DNA of 64,000 nucleotides from Streptomyces sp. NBC_00273 (GCF_036178145.1 NZ_CP108067.1:6771501-6835500), one strand, 5' to 3'; positions 23,678 to 32,404 are shown, counted from the stretch's first letter. Notes: generated by a model from the sequence alone, not told the origin. Numbers and translations: made by a program.

Positions 23678-25117
23678 CTACCGCCCGACGTGGCCGGTCG
23701 TGAGCGCCCACTCGCGGTTCAGGGTGCCCAGCGGGATCCGCCGCTCGAAGACGGGCGTGCCGAACAGCGACAGCTGGAGCTGGAGGTTCCCGCTCAGGTC
23801 GAAGCCGCCGTACAGCGCCCAGGCGCCGTCGAGGGAGGTCTTGCCGTCGCTGGACGCGGTCGCCTTGATGTCTCCCTCGCCGCGCAGGTACGGGGCGAAG
23901 TCCGCGGTGACGCCGACGGCGCCGTAGAGGCCGACGGAGGCCTCGGCGCCGAGCGCGCCCTTGACCTTTCCGGCGGCGGTGACGCTCGCCTTGACCGGCG
24001 TGCTCTTCACGTTCGAGGCGCTCACCGGGGTCCAGCCCTTGCCCGCGGCGTAGCTGCCGCCGACCTTGAAGTCGCCCTTGACGTCCTGCTGGACGTCGAG
24101 GGTCACGCGGCCGTCGGCCTCCACCTGGATGTAGCAGGTCAGGTCGAGGTTGACGACGACCGGAACCGGGCCGACCTGGATGACGGGCGAGCTGTGCAGC
24201 TTGGCGAACGGGATCCGCTTGGGCGCTCCGGTGCTCGCTGCGGCGCGGCCCTGGAGCTTCCACTGCGAGGACCAGTCACCGCTCATGCCGAGGAAGGCGC
24301 CGCGCGGACCGGGGGCGCCGCCGGTGCTGCCGTCGTACGCGAACTCGACCTGCGGGGCAAGCTGGACGAACCCGGACACCGAGGCGCCGGCCGAGGCGGG
24401 GGCGTCCTTCGCGGTGTCGATGGAGGCGTTGACGTCGAGCCGCAGGTTGCCGAGCGGCAGCTTCGCGCCCTCGGGGCCGAAGGTCAGGCCCGGGCCCTTG
24501 GCCCAGGAGAAGGTGACGCCCTTCGTCAGGGGTTCGACGGTGACCGCCGCCGGGTCGACGGGGACCTTGCCGTCGGCCTTGTCGTCGCCCAGGACGGCGG
24601 CCAGCGTGGTGGAGGCGGTCTTGACCTCGGTGCCCTTGTCGGTTTTGCCGACGACCTCGGTGACCTTGGCGAGCAGTCCGGCCGGGGCGCCGGGGGCGGG
24701 TGCGCTGGCGATGACGTCGCCCACCGCGACGGGCTTGCCGGCCTCGGGGGACTTGCCGGTCTCAGGGGACTTGCCGGTCCCGGACGACTTGCCGGGCGAG
24801 GGCGAACGGCTCGGCTCCGGGGCGGACTTGGCGATGACGGCCCGACCGCTGGCCTTGTCGTAGGAGGCGACCTTAAGCGTGGACTGCTCGGTCTTGCCCT
24901 TCCCGTCGGCCCGGGCCACGGCCGCCGGTGTGGGCGTTCCCTGCGGAGCCGCGGCCACGTCGAGCTGCTGCGACGTGCCGTCGGACGACGAGGGGGTGAC
25001 GGCGGCGGGGGCGGCCGGGTCGGCGGCGCCGGTGTGAGGGGTCGAGCCGCAGCCGGTGGCGGTCAGGGCGAGGGCGGTCAAGCCGGGTATGAGGAGGCGT
25101 CGGGCGAGCGTGCGCAC
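23678..25117 (-). CDS. Putative secreted lipoprotein, unknown function
   Basis: A 479-residue protein with a lipoprotein signal MRTLARRLLIPGLTALALTATGC, so it should be lipid-anchored outside the membrane. A low-complexity linker follows (repeats of GKSPETGKSPEAGK and SSGTGK). The mature part is rich in Gly, Ala, Asp and Val with many alternating beta-type stretches and few cysteines; one LTCYIQVEADGR segment stands out. No known catalytic motif is seen. It lies 153 bp downstream of, and in the same direction as, the sigma-like membrane protein gene, which hints at a shared role at the cell surface. Confidence 0.8.
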   Translation of the reverse strand: MRTLARRLLIPGLTALALTATGCGSTPHTGAADPAAPAAVTPSSSDGTSQQLDVAAAPQGTPTPAAVARADGKGKTEQSTLKVASYDKASGRAVIAKSAPEPSRSPSPGKSSGTGKSPETGKSPEAGKPVAVGDVIASAPAPGAPAGLLAKVTEVVGKTDKGTEVKTASTTLAAVLGDDKADGKVPVDPAAVTVEPLTKGVTFSWAKGPGLTFGPEGAKLPLGNLRLDVNASIDTAKDAPASAGASVSGFVQLAPQVEFAYDGSTGGAPGPRGAFLGMSGDWSSQWKLQGRAAASTGAPKRIPFAKLHSSPVIQVGPVPVVVNLDLTCYIQVEADGRVTLDVQQDVKGDFKVGGSYAAGKGWTPVSASNVKSTPVKASVTAAGKVKGALGAEASVGLYGAVGVTADFAPYLRGEGDIKATASSDGKTSLDGAWALYGGFDLSGNLQLQLSLFGTPVFERRIPLGTLNREWALTTGHVGR

Positions 25118-25270
25118 GTGGGGTGACCTTCAGGTGGGGGAGGGGTGTTGGGGGTTACCGCTTGGTAACCGGAACCCGATCATGCCATGTGTTGACGGCG
25201 ACCGTCATGTCCGGATCCCGCCAACTACCCCACCGTTCATGACGGTTGAAGGTTCACCCACCGCGAACGC

Positions 25271-27202
25271 CTACCGGAGCACCCCCGCCTTCGTCCCGTC
25301 CGTCAACTTGCCCGACAGGTCCACCTGCGCGCCCGCCTGCGCTTTCACCGCCAGCCGGTTGCCGCTCGCCGACCCGCTCACCCCGCCGCCCGACACCGAC
25401 AGCGAGGCGAACTGCGCACTGCCCGCCGCCAGCACGTACCACTGACCGGCCCGCGACTTCCACAGCACGCCCGCCAGCACTCGCGGCTCCCGCGGCCCGC
25501 AGGCCGCCGACCCCTCCGAGCGGGCCGCCTGCGCCGCCATCGGGGCGCCCGGCGCCAGGAACTGCGCCTGCACCCGATCGGCCGCCCCCTGCCAGGTCTC
25601 GGCCCGCGTGCAGAGCCAGGCCGCCGTCCCGTCGCCCTCCGGTAGCGGCTGCTTCGCGTACGTCCACGCGTTGACCGTGCGGACCCCGTGCGAGCGGACC
25701 GCCGGCAGCAGACAGGCGATCCTCGACCAGTCCCCGAGCTCCGCGGCCTCCGTCACGTCGCGCTCGGCACCCGGCGCACCCGACGTCAGCCGGGCCGGGG
25801 TCAGTTCACCGAGGTCGGTGATCAGCCGGGTGGCGCCGTCGCCCGTCAGGGCCAGCGCGTTCCAGCTCGTGCAGTTGCCCGCCGGGGCCGGGCCCGCCAC
25901 CGGCGGGGTCACCCCGTCCGGGGTCGGCTTCAGCACCACCACGGGGGCGGCGGGCTTGAGCAGGTCCCGCAGGGCCGTACCGGTGACCCAGGGCGCGGTG
26001 AGATAGCGGACGTTGCCGTCGACCCGGCTGAGCACCAGCGCGGTGGCGGTCTCCGCCGAGGCGCCGTCGGTCCGGGCGAAGTCGAGGGCGGCGCCCGCCG
26101 TCCCGGTCCGCGGTTCGGCGTACCGGACCACGCGCAGGCCGTCGTACAGCAGGACCACGACGGCCTGGTCCACGGCGCCCGCGAACAGCAGCTGCGCCGG
26201 CCCCATCGGCGGCCCGGAGGGCGTGCCCGCCGTGGCCGAGGTGACCACCGAGGCCCCGGGCCGGGCCCACACGGCCAGCGCCCGGCGCAGCAGCTCCGTG
26301 TCCCCGATCCGGTCGCCGCGGGCGGGCCAGGTGGAGAAGTCCGTACGGGACGAGGTGTGCCAGAGGGCGGGCGCGGCCCGGACCAGCTTCGCGGGATCCA
26401 GGGCCTGCTCGGCCGCGGCGTTGCGCGCGTACGGCGGGGCGGCGGCCCCGTCCGAGCCCCAGCCCCCGCCGGGCAGCGCGAGCAGCGCCCCGCACACGGC
26501 GAGGGCGGCCCCGGCGGCCAGCGCGGCCCGCCCGAGACGGCGCCGCCGCAGCAGGTCGGTGGGCCGGGCCTGGAGCACGCACGGGTCGAACTCGGGCGAG
26601 GCGAACAGGGCGTCGTTCGCCGGATCCCCGGACTCCCGGGCCGCGGCGGCCGGATCAGGGACCCCGGCCTCGTCGAGCACCCGCAGCACCTCGGGCTCGG
26701 ACAGCCGCTCCAGGGCCCGCAGCACGCAGGCGGCCCGCCCCGGCCCGTCGAGCGTGGCCAGCCACTGGTCGAGGGCGAGCTCCTCGGCCCCGCCCGAGCG
26801 GGGGAACAACCGCAGCCCCCACACCTGGGGGAGCACCGGCGGGAGTTGCGCGCGCCGCGGCAGCGCCCGGAAGGTCAGCGGGATCCCCGCCTCCAGGGCG
26901 GCGCGCAGCACGCGCAGCCGGACGTACGCGTACCCGGAGTCCTCCGCCCCGACCCGCTGCCCCGGAACCCCGCCCCGTACGGCGGCCGCGGCCGCCCCCG
27001 AGTCCCGCCGGCCGCGCGGCAGCGCCCGCTGGACCAGCGAGTGGGCGGTGAGCACCCGCCGGTTGCGGCCGAGGGCGGGCGGCAGCACCAGATAGGCGAG
27101 CCGCACCAGCCGGGGGTAGTGCTCGACGATGGCGGCCTCGGCCTGCTCGACGTCCGGCGGCACGGGAGAAGGGGGGCGGGTGGCGGTATCCGGCGCAGTC
27201 AC
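25271..27202 (-). CDS. Sigma-like N-terminal region fused to membrane segment and extracytoplasmic domain
   Basis: A 643-residue protein of unknown function. The first 200 residues look like a degenerate ECF sigma factor: VEHYPRLVRLAYLVLP resembles the start of region 2, and the segment from GRAACVLRALERLSEPEVLRVL resembles region 4. A basic RRRRLGRAALAAGAALAVCGALLALPGG at about 222-250 is a likely single membrane segment. The remaining 390 residues would be outside and include CTSWNALAL, IACLLP, WLCTRAE and ACGPREP with four spaced cysteines that could form disulfides. Start is GTG at 27202. The pairing with a lipoprotein gene downstream is consistent with an envelope-sensing function, but that is inference. 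Confidence 0.72.
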   Translation of the reverse strand: MTAPDTATRPPSPVPPDVEQAEAAIVEHYPRLVRLAYLVLPPALGRNRRVLTAHSLVQRALPRGRRDSGAAAAAVRGGVPGQRVGAEDSGYAYVRLRVLRAALEAGIPLTFRALPRRAQLPPVLPQVWGLRLFPRSGGAEELALDQWLATLDGPGRAACVLRALERLSEPEVLRVLDEAGVPDPAAAARESGDPANDALFASPEFDPCVLQARPTDLLRRRRLGRAALAAGAALAVCGALLALPGGGWGSDGAAAPPYARNAAAEQALDPAKLVRAAPALWHTSSRTDFSTWPARGDRIGDTELLRRALAVWARPGASVVTSATAGTPSGPPMGPAQLLFAGAVDQAVVVLLYDGLRVVRYAEPRTGTAGAALDFARTDGASAETATALVLSRVDGNVRYLTAPWVTGTALRDLLKPAAPVVVLKPTPDGVTPPVAGPAPAGNCTSWNALALTGDGATRLITDLGELTPARLTSGAPGAERDVTEAAELGDWSRIACLLPAVRSHGVRTVNAWTYAKQPLPEGDGTAAWLCTRAETWQGAADRVQAQFLAPGAPMAAQAARSEGSAACGPREPRVLAGVLWKSRAGQWYVLAAGSAQFASLSVSGGGVSGSASGNRLAVKAQAGAQVDLSGKLTDGTKAGVLR

Positions 27203-27306
27203 GTTCAGCAGAACGAGCGAATCGTCGGATGGTCACCGGTCCCGGCCCCCGGCCCGTGCCCCCGGAGCAGGACTCGGGGCTCGGGCCTAGGGGTCAGGGT
27301 CCGGGG

Positions 27307-28101
27307 TCAGGCCACCAGACGGGCGCGCAGTGCCTCGACCGTCTCGTCGGCGACACCGAGCCCCTCGCGCACGTACTTCTCCATGGAGCCGTACCGCGTC
27401 TCGACCTCGTCCAGGGCCGCCCGCAGGTAGGAGGGGAAGACGCCGATCAGCGCGAGCGCGATGTCCGGGTCGCCGCCGGCCGCCGTGAAGCCCTCGATCA
27501 GCGGGGCGAAGGCCTGCTTGACCGCCGGATTGACGGACAGGTATTCGGCCATCAGGGTCTCGTCGTCCGCACCCAACAGCGCCAGGATGACCGTCGCGCC
27601 CCAGCCGGTCCGGTCCTTGCCCGCCGTGCAGTGGAACAGCAGCGGGCCCGAGTCGGCGTCGGCGACCTCGGTGAGCAGCATCCGGTACGCGGCCTGCGCG
27701 GATCCGGAGTTCACGAAGGACCGGTAGGTGTCGGCGAACAGCGCCTGTGCCCGCCCGCCGCCCAGGTGCTCCTCGGCCACGGCCGGGTCGGACAGCAGGT
27801 CCTTGAGCTGCACCGCGGCGGGCAACCTGGCGGAGTTCAGCTTGTCGGCGAGGACGTCACCGACCAGGATCCGGGCCCCGGCGGGTATCCGGTCGGGGTG
27901 GTCGGCGCGCTCGGCGTCGGTGCGGAAGTCGATGACGGTACGCAGGCCCAGCCCGGCCACCACCGGGTCGGCGTCGAGGTCGAGCCGGTCGAGCTGGCCG
28001 GAGCGCAGGACCAGGCCGGGGCGGACGGTGCGGCCGCCGGGGAGCGGGGTGCCGCCGAGGTCGCGGAGGTTGGCGACGGTGGTGGACGGGGTGGCGGTCA
28101 T
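27307..28101 (-). CDS. Tyrosine-protein phosphatase (Y_phosphatase3 type)
   Basis: A 264-residue phosphatase. The signature FHCTAGKDRTGWG near 158-170 is the C-x5-R catalytic loop of the dual-specificity/tyrosine phosphatase superfamily, in the bacterial form PF13350. The N-terminal NLRDLGGTPL...GLVLRSGQL and TVIDFRTDAER are typical for this group, which also includes phosphoinositide-acting enzymes. The protein lacks a signal peptide. GCAGGAGC stands 7 bp before the ATG. It is downstream of the rhomboid-like gene by 25 bp and may be co-transcribed with it. Confidence 0.92.
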   Translation of the reverse strand: MTATPSTTVANLRDLGGTPLPGGRTVRPGLVLRSGQLDRLDLDADPVVAGLGLRTVIDFRTDAERADHPDRIPAGARILVGDVLADKLNSARLPAAVQLKDLLSDPAVAEEHLGGGRAQALFADTYRSFVNSGSAQAAYRMLLTEVADADSGPLLFHCTAGKDRTGWGATVILALLGADDETLMAEYLSVNPAVKQAFAPLIEGFTAAGGDPDIALALIGVFPSYLRAALDEVETRYGSMEKYVREGLGVADETVEALRARLVA

Positions 28102-28126
28102 TGTGGCAGCTCCTGCGAGGTGTGGT

Positions 28127-28714
28127 TCATATAATTTTCTGATGTTTTGCCCCGGAAAGGTAATCGAGGGTCAGTGAGATCCCGATGCCCACCCCGAGCG
28201 CCGCCAGGTGCCCGGCGTCCGTGAAGGTCCGCCCGCGCCGGACCAGGGGGGCCGCCGCGAGCGCCAGCAGTCCCACCCGCGCGACCGTACGGACGGCCCC
28301 GCGCGGCAGGGCCGAGGTCAACGAGCCGAGCACGGTGTTGAACCCGTAGCTCGTTCCCACGTCCACCGCGCGCCGCGTCCCCTGATCGGCGCTCCCGCGC
28401 AGGGCGCCGTAGACGAGGAGGGTCGCCGCGGCGTGCCCGAACAGGAAGACCGAGGCCGCCCACCACGCTCCGTACGCGTACTCGGCGTACCCGAGGACCG
28501 CGACGAGCAGCAGCGCGTAGGGCAGGGGCATCGGCTCCTCGACGACGAAAGCGCTGCTCAGCAGCGTCTCCCAGCGTCCGGCGGCGAGATTGTCGACATT
28601 CGTGGAGCAGCCCCGGAGGAGCCGCTCGCGCTCGGCCGGCCCCGTGCGTTCCAGGGCGTAGGCCCCGAACTGCACCCCTCCGGCGTACACCGCTCCCCAC
28701 GGAATTGGATTCAT
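28127..28714 (-). CDS. Rhomboid-like integral membrane protein
   Basis: A 195-residue membrane protein with about five hydrophobic segments, and STNVDNLAAGRWETLLSSAFVVEEP between the first two. That block and GHAAATLLVYGAL are characteristic of the small actinobacterial rhomboid-like family. The serine protease GxSG motif of true rhomboids is replaced, as the corresponding region reads VDVGTSYGFNTVLGSL; the GTSYG might still serve as a nucleophile elbow. It is divergent from the metal-associated gene at 28778 and followed by the phosphatase gene. Confidence 0.82.
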   Translation of the reverse strand: MNPIPWGAVYAGGVQFGAYALERTGPAERERLLRGCSTNVDNLAAGRWETLLSSAFVVEEPMPLPYALLLVAVLGYAEYAYGAWWAASVFLFGHAAATLLVYGALRGSADQGTRRAVDVGTSYGFNTVLGSLTSALPRGAVRTVARVGLLALAAAPLVRRGRTFTDAGHLAALGVGIGISLTLDYLSGAKHQKII

Positions 28715-28761
28715 CTACTCATGATCGGATAAGCCTCTGGCGGGAACCAAGGCGCCCCGTG

Positions 28762-28784
28762 CGAACATGTCCCGGCCATGTTCG
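28762..28784. promoter_or_regulatory. Palindrome CGAACATG-N7-CATGTTCG over the start of the His/Met-rich membrane gene
   Basis: Two perfect 8-bp arms (28762-28769 and 28777-28784) with a 7-bp spacer TCCCGGC. The right arm contains the proposed ATG at 28778. Perfect symmetry over 23 bp at a start codon between divergent genes suggests an operator that blocks transcription or translation initiation. The cognate regulator is unknown; the winged-helix protein at 31121 is one candidate. Confidence 0.55.
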
Positions 28785-29521
28785 AATCATTCGCGCCGAT
28801 GCGCGCCACGCGAGCCGCAATATTCGCGGCGATGTGCGTCGCCCTGGGCGCGATGGGGCATTCGTCCATGTCCGGAACGGACATTCCGCTCTTCGGCCTT
28901 CTGGGTGCTTTCGGGGTGACCTGCGGATTCGCATGGCTCGCCGCCGGGCGCCGGCGGGGCCCCGTGGGCATCACCGCCGCGGTGCTCTCCGTGCAGGGCG
29001 CACTGCACCTGGTCTTCTCGGGGAGCACGGCCGCGAAGCAGTTCGCCGCTCCCGCGACGATGCACGGCCACCACCCCGTGTCGGCCGCGGACGCGGGCGC
29101 CATGGCCACCGAAGGCCCCGGCATGGCCGACATGGCCCACATGGCGGGTGCCGCATGGATGGCGGACGCCACCGGCACGGCCGGCACGGCCGGTCACGGC
29201 GGCGCCGCGATGATCGCCGCCCACGTGCTCGCCGGAGTGCTCTGCGCCGCCTGGCTCGCGCGCGGCGAGGCCGCCGTCTTCCGGCTGGCCCGCGTCCTGG
29301 CCACCGCCGCGCTGCACGCGGCCCGACCGCTCGCCCGCGCGCTCGCCCTCGTCCGGGCACGGGTGGCCGCCGTACCGGCCCCGCCCGTCTTCCCCGCCCG
29401 GTACGAACGGCCGCGCCGCCTGCGCGGAGCCGTGCACGCCCATGCCGTGGTGCGCCGCGGGCCGCCCGGACGCGCTCCGCTCCCGCGTTCCACGGCCCCC
29501 GGCCGGCCTGCCCACGCCTGA
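28778..29521 (+). CDS. Membrane protein with His/Met-rich loop, probably metal related
   Basis: A 247-residue protein with four or so hydrophobic segments (AIFAAMCVALGAMG, LFGLLGAFGVTCGFAWL, ITAAVLSVQGALHLVFSG, AAMIAAHVLAGVLCAAWL). Between the third and fourth lies a loop of about 65 residues with HGHH and repeated Met (MATEGPGMADMAHMAGAAWM), a composition seen in copper-handling proteins. The C-terminal 80 residues are Arg/Pro-rich and cytosolic. It precedes a PepSY-domain gene by 63 bp in the same direction. Copper or iron homeostasis is inferred from composition and context only. No clear ribosome site stands before ATG 28778; a later ATG at 28799 is possible. Confidence 0.75.
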   Translation: MFESFAPMRATRAAIFAAMCVALGAMGHSSMSGTDIPLFGLLGAFGVTCGFAWLAAGRRRGPVGITAAVLSVQGALHLVFSGSTAAKQFAAPATMHGHHPVSAADAGAMATEGPGMADMAHMAGAAWMADATGTAGTAGHGGAAMIAAHVLAGVLCAAWLARGEAAVFRLARVLATAALHAARPLARALALVRARVAAVPAPPVFPARYERPRRLRGAVHAHAVVRRGPPGRAPLPRSTAPGRPAHA

Positions 29522-29584
29522 TCCGGCGCAGCGGCGACGCCTGGGGCTCCTGTCCCCATGTCTTCGCCAACACTGAGGATCCCC

Positions 29585-31024
29585 ATGTCTCTTGACGAGG
29601 CTCAAGACGTCCGCACCCCGGACGTCGAACCGGCCGGAACGGCCAAGAACCGCGGCGGCTGGGCCGCCGTACGGCCGCTGCTCCTGCGCATGCACTTCTA
29701 CGCGGGGCTGCTCATCGCCCCGGTGATCTTCCTCGCCGCCGCCACCGGGCTGCTCTACGCCGCCTCCTGGCAGGCCGAGAAGATCATCTACTCCGACGAG
29801 CTGACCGTCGCCCGCGTCGGCGAGAGCGTCCTGCCGCTCAGCGCCCAGGTCGACGCGGCCAAGGGCGCCGCCCCCGAGGGCGAGGTCGTGTCCGTGTGGC
29901 CCGCCCCCGACACCGAGGCGACCACCCGAGTGATCATGGAGAGCCCGGGCCTCCCCGAGGGCGAGACCCTCACCGTCTTCGTCGACCCGTATACGGCCGA
30001 GGTGCGCGGTCAGCTCGCCACCGCCGGCGACGCGCTGCCGCTGCGGGCCTGGCTGAGCGAGTTCCACTCCAGCCTCCAGCTCGGCGAGTTCGGCCGGAAC
30101 TACAGCGAGCTCGCCGCGAGCTGGATGTGGGTGGTCGCGCTCGGCGGACTCGCCCTGTGGATCGGCCGCCGCCGCAAGCGCAGGTCGCAGCTGGTCCTCC
30201 CGGACCGGGGGGCCACCGGCCGACGCCGCACCCTGTCCTGGCACGGAGTCGTCGGCCTGTGGGCCGTCGCCGGCCTCGTCGTCCTCTCCGCAACCGGCCT
30301 GACCTGGTCGAAGTACGCCGGCGAGAACATCGGGCAGCTCCAGGACAGCCTCGGCGGGGCCACCCCCGCCGTCTCCGCGCAGCTCAACGCCGGGGCGGAC
30401 GCCGGCTCCGACGAGCACGCCGGGCACACCATGCCCGACGGCACGCAGATGGCCCCGCCGCCCGCGCCCACCGCCGACGTCGGCCTCGACAAGGCCGTGG
30501 ACGCCGCCCGGGCCGCGGGCGTCACCGAGGCGCTCCGCGTGACCCTGCCCGCCAAGGGCAAGGGATACGTCATCAAGGAGCAGGACAAGCTGGTGCCGGT
30601 GCACCTGGACTCGGTCGCCGTCGACCCCGCGGACGCCCGCGTCATGGACGAACTGCGCTTCGCGGACTACCCGCTGCTCGCCAAGATGACCCGCTTCGGC
30701 ATCGACCTGCACATGGGCACGACCTTCGGGCTCGTCAACCAGATCGCGCTGGCCGCGCTCGCCGTCGCCGTGATGTTCCTCGTCTTCTGGGGCTACCGCA
30801 TGTGGTGGCTGCGCCGGCCGACGAAGGACCGCAAGCTGTCCGTCGGCCGCGCGCAGCCGCGCGGCGCCTGGCGCAAGCTCCCGGTGACGGTGCTGCTGCC
30901 GCTGGCCGCGGTGACCGCCGTGACCGGCTGGTTCGTGCCGCTGCTCGGGATCAGCCTGGTCGCCTTCCTCGCGGTCGACGTCCTGCTGGGCTTCGTCGCG
31001 GGGCGCAAGGCCAAGGCCGCGTAG
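29585..31024 (+). CDS. PepSY-associated TM domain protein
   Basis: A 479-residue membrane protein of the PepSY_TM family: a first segment at LRMHFYAGLLIAPVIFLAAATGLLYA, an extracytoplasmic PepSY-like region, a second segment WMWVVALGGLALWIG, a third (WHGVVGLWAVAGLVVLSATGL), another external domain with the His/Met string HAGHTMPDGTQM, and two or three C-terminal segments. The conserved histidines in RMHFYAG, SEFHSSL, LSWHG and DLHMGT are typical of proteins related to ferric or cupric reductase subunits. ATG at 29585 follows TGAGGA; an upstream start at 29558 is less likely. It is followed by a strong hairpin at 31063-31098. Confidence 0.88.
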   Translation: MSLDEAQDVRTPDVEPAGTAKNRGGWAAVRPLLLRMHFYAGLLIAPVIFLAAATGLLYAASWQAEKIIYSDELTVARVGESVLPLSAQVDAAKGAAPEGEVVSVWPAPDTEATTRVIMESPGLPEGETLTVFVDPYTAEVRGQLATAGDALPLRAWLSEFHSSLQLGEFGRNYSELAASWMWVVALGGLALWIGRRRKRRSQLVLPDRGATGRRRTLSWHGVVGLWAVAGLVVLSATGLTWSKYAGENIGQLQDSLGGATPAVSAQLNAGADAGSDEHAGHTMPDGTQMAPPPAPTADVGLDKAVDAARAAGVTEALRVTLPAKGKGYVIKEQDKLVPVHLDSVAVDPADARVMDELRFADYPLLAKMTRFGIDLHMGTTFGLVNQIALAALAVAVMFLVFWGYRMWWLRRPTKDRKLSVGRAQPRGAWRKLPVTVLLPLAAVTAVTGWFVPLLGISLVAFLAVDVLLGFVAGRKAKAA

Positions 31025-31062
31025 CCGCAAGGCCGCCCGGCCGCACGGCCGTCACGAACGAG

Positions 31063-31098
31063 GTGGGCCCGCACTCCCCAGGGGGAGCACGGGCCCAC
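31063..31098. terminator. Bidirectional terminator between PepSY gene and winged-helix regulator
   Basis: GTGGGCCCG (31063-31071) pairs with CGGGCCCAC (31090-31098), enclosing a second stem CTCCCC/GGGGAG. The genes on both sides converge on it. Confidence 0.8.
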
Positions 31099-31120
31099 CG
31101 TCGTCAGGTCAACCGGCAGC

Positions 31121-31726
31121 TCAGGGGGCGTACTTGTAGCCGACCCGGCGCACCGTCTGGATCGCGGCACGGTGGGAGGCGCCCAGCTTGCGGCGCAGAC
31201 GGGCGATGTGGACGTCCACGGTCCGGCCGTCGCCGACGTGCCCGTAGCCCCAGACCGTAGTGACCAGCTGGTCCCGGCTGTGCACCCGGTGCGGGTGCTG
31301 CACCAGGTGGGCCAGCAGCTCGAACTCCAGGTACGTCAGGTCGAGCACCCGGCCGTCGACCTCGGCGGTGCGCTGCGCCGAGTCGATCCGGACCCGGCCG
31401 TCACCCGGTCCGGCCGGAGCGGGAGCGGCGGGCGCGGGGGCGGCCGATGGGACGGCGGCGGCCACGGCCTGCGGGGCGAAGGCGATCGGAGGCTGCTGGT
31501 CGGCCGGTACGAGCACCAGGTAACCGATCATCGGCGGCTGGCCCGGCAGCGTCGGCAGGGTGTGCTGGGGTGCGGGCAGCCAGGTGGCCCCCGGCGGCAG
31601 GAGGTCCACGACCCGGGCCACTTCGTCTCGGTCTACGGAACGGAGCCGGTGGCGCGGACTGGGCGGATAGGACAGGGGAGAGGTCGCAGCGGTGGCGGCG
31701 GAGGAGAGGGAGCGGGTGTTCGCCAT
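31121..31726 (-). CDS. Winged-helix (OmpR/PhoB-type) DNA-binding regulator without receiver domain
   Basis: A 201-residue protein. The C-terminal 95 residues are a complete OmpR-type winged helix (LDLTYLEFELLAHLVQHPHRVHSRDQLVTTVWG, then RTVDVHIARLRRKLG and TVRRVGYKY). The N-terminal half is Ala/Pro-rich and has no phospho-acceptor receiver, so it is not a normal two-component response regulator. The segment VARVVDLLPPGATWLP...GYLVLVP is conserved-looking and might bind a partner. No histidine kinase is nearby. ATG at 31726 has a weak ribosome site. Confidence 0.88.
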   Translation of the reverse strand: MANTRSLSSAATAATSPLSYPPSPRHRLRSVDRDEVARVVDLLPPGATWLPAPQHTLPTLPGQPPMIGYLVLVPADQQPPIAFAPQAVAAAVPSAAPAPAAPAPAGPGDGRVRIDSAQRTAEVDGRVLDLTYLEFELLAHLVQHPHRVHSRDQLVTTVWGYGHVGDGRTVDVHIARLRRKLGASHRAAIQTVRRVGYKYAP

Positions 31727-32074
31727 GAGTGGTCAGCTCTTTCACGCGGAGTGGTCGGCAGGAGACGTGCGTACGTCGTCGATGTCGATACCGCGCAGAC
31801 CGAAGGCCTCGGGGAAGGTCAGGTGGGTGGTCCCGGAGGCTTTAGAGGGCCGGCGCGTTCTTCGCGCGGCAACACTCCCGGTCGTAATCGTGATCCTGAC
31901 GGGACGGCCAGAAAGGCTCGAGGTCGCTGCGACCTGACGAGGTGTGCGAATGGCTGGCCATGGCCCCATTCAAGCAGATGTCATGTCTCCGGGGCAGGCC
32001 CCGTCTCATCCCGTGGATGGAAATCTCATATGCCGAGCTCTCTCCCCTGTCAATTGCGGACAAAAGGCAACTCC
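31727..32074. other. Upstream region of winged-helix regulator
   Basis: This 348-bp stretch contains no long gene. It holds the candidate small gene at 31842-31961 and promoter sequence for the regulator. Around 31990-32060 the DNA is distinctly less GC-rich (GGATGGAAATCTCATATG, TCAATTGCGGACAAAAGG), which fits a promoter zone between the two minus-strand genes. Confidence 0.5.
31842..31961 (-). CDS. Candidate 39-residue small protein with twin cysteine
   Basis: An ATG at 31961 opens a 39-codon frame encoding MASHSHTSSGRSDLEPFWPS followed by a segment with DRECCRAKNAPAL at the end. Roughly four fifths of third positions are G or C and the aromatic/acidic composition is unlike random antisense frames. 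GGGG three bases before the ATG is a weak ribosome site. The function is unknown; a membrane or secretion signal is not seen. It is 115 bp upstream of the winged-helix regulator and could be its leader gene. Confidence 0.4.
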   Translation of the reverse strand: MASHSHTSSGRSDLEPFWPSRQDHDYDRECCRAKNAPAL

Positions 32075-32404
32075 TCACGTGAGCCGCAACCGCTGCCACT
32101 CCGGCCCGACGTCCCAGGCCTCCTCCTGGCGGGCCCAGCGCGCCATGACCTCCACGACCTCGGCCGCCGCGGGCAGGTACGCCTGGAAGTGCCGCTCCGC
32201 GGACCCGTCCCGGTGCTCCAACTGGTAGTCGCCGCCCGCGTCGTGCCAGACCTGTATGTAGACGTCCGGGTCCTCCACGATCCGCTCGACGATGACGAAG
32301 TGGTCCCCGTCCGCGCCGATGCGCTCCACGAGTGCGGACAACACGCCGAGCGCGGGGCGTTCGTAGGACTCGCCGCGCTCCGTCTGGATCCTGATCGCCA
32401 ACAT
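32075..32404 (-). CDS. Conserved hypothetical protein
   Basis: A 109-residue acidic soluble protein starting MLAIRIQTERGESYERPALG and ending GPEWQRLRLT. It contains DHFVIVERIVEDPDVYIQVWHDAGGDYQLEHRDG, an alternating beta-type region. I do not recognise a named domain; the pattern is like small Streptomyces proteins that describe query-like immunity or cofactor folds, but no call is made. ATG at 32404 is preferred; the same frame is open up to 32557, near the IS110 insertion point, without coding-like composition in the extension. Confidence 0.7.
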   Translation of the reverse strand: MLAIRIQTERGESYERPALGVLSALVERIGADGDHFVIVERIVEDPDVYIQVWHDAGGDYQLEHRDGSAERHFQAYLPAAAEVVEVMARWARQEEAWDVGPEWQRLRLT

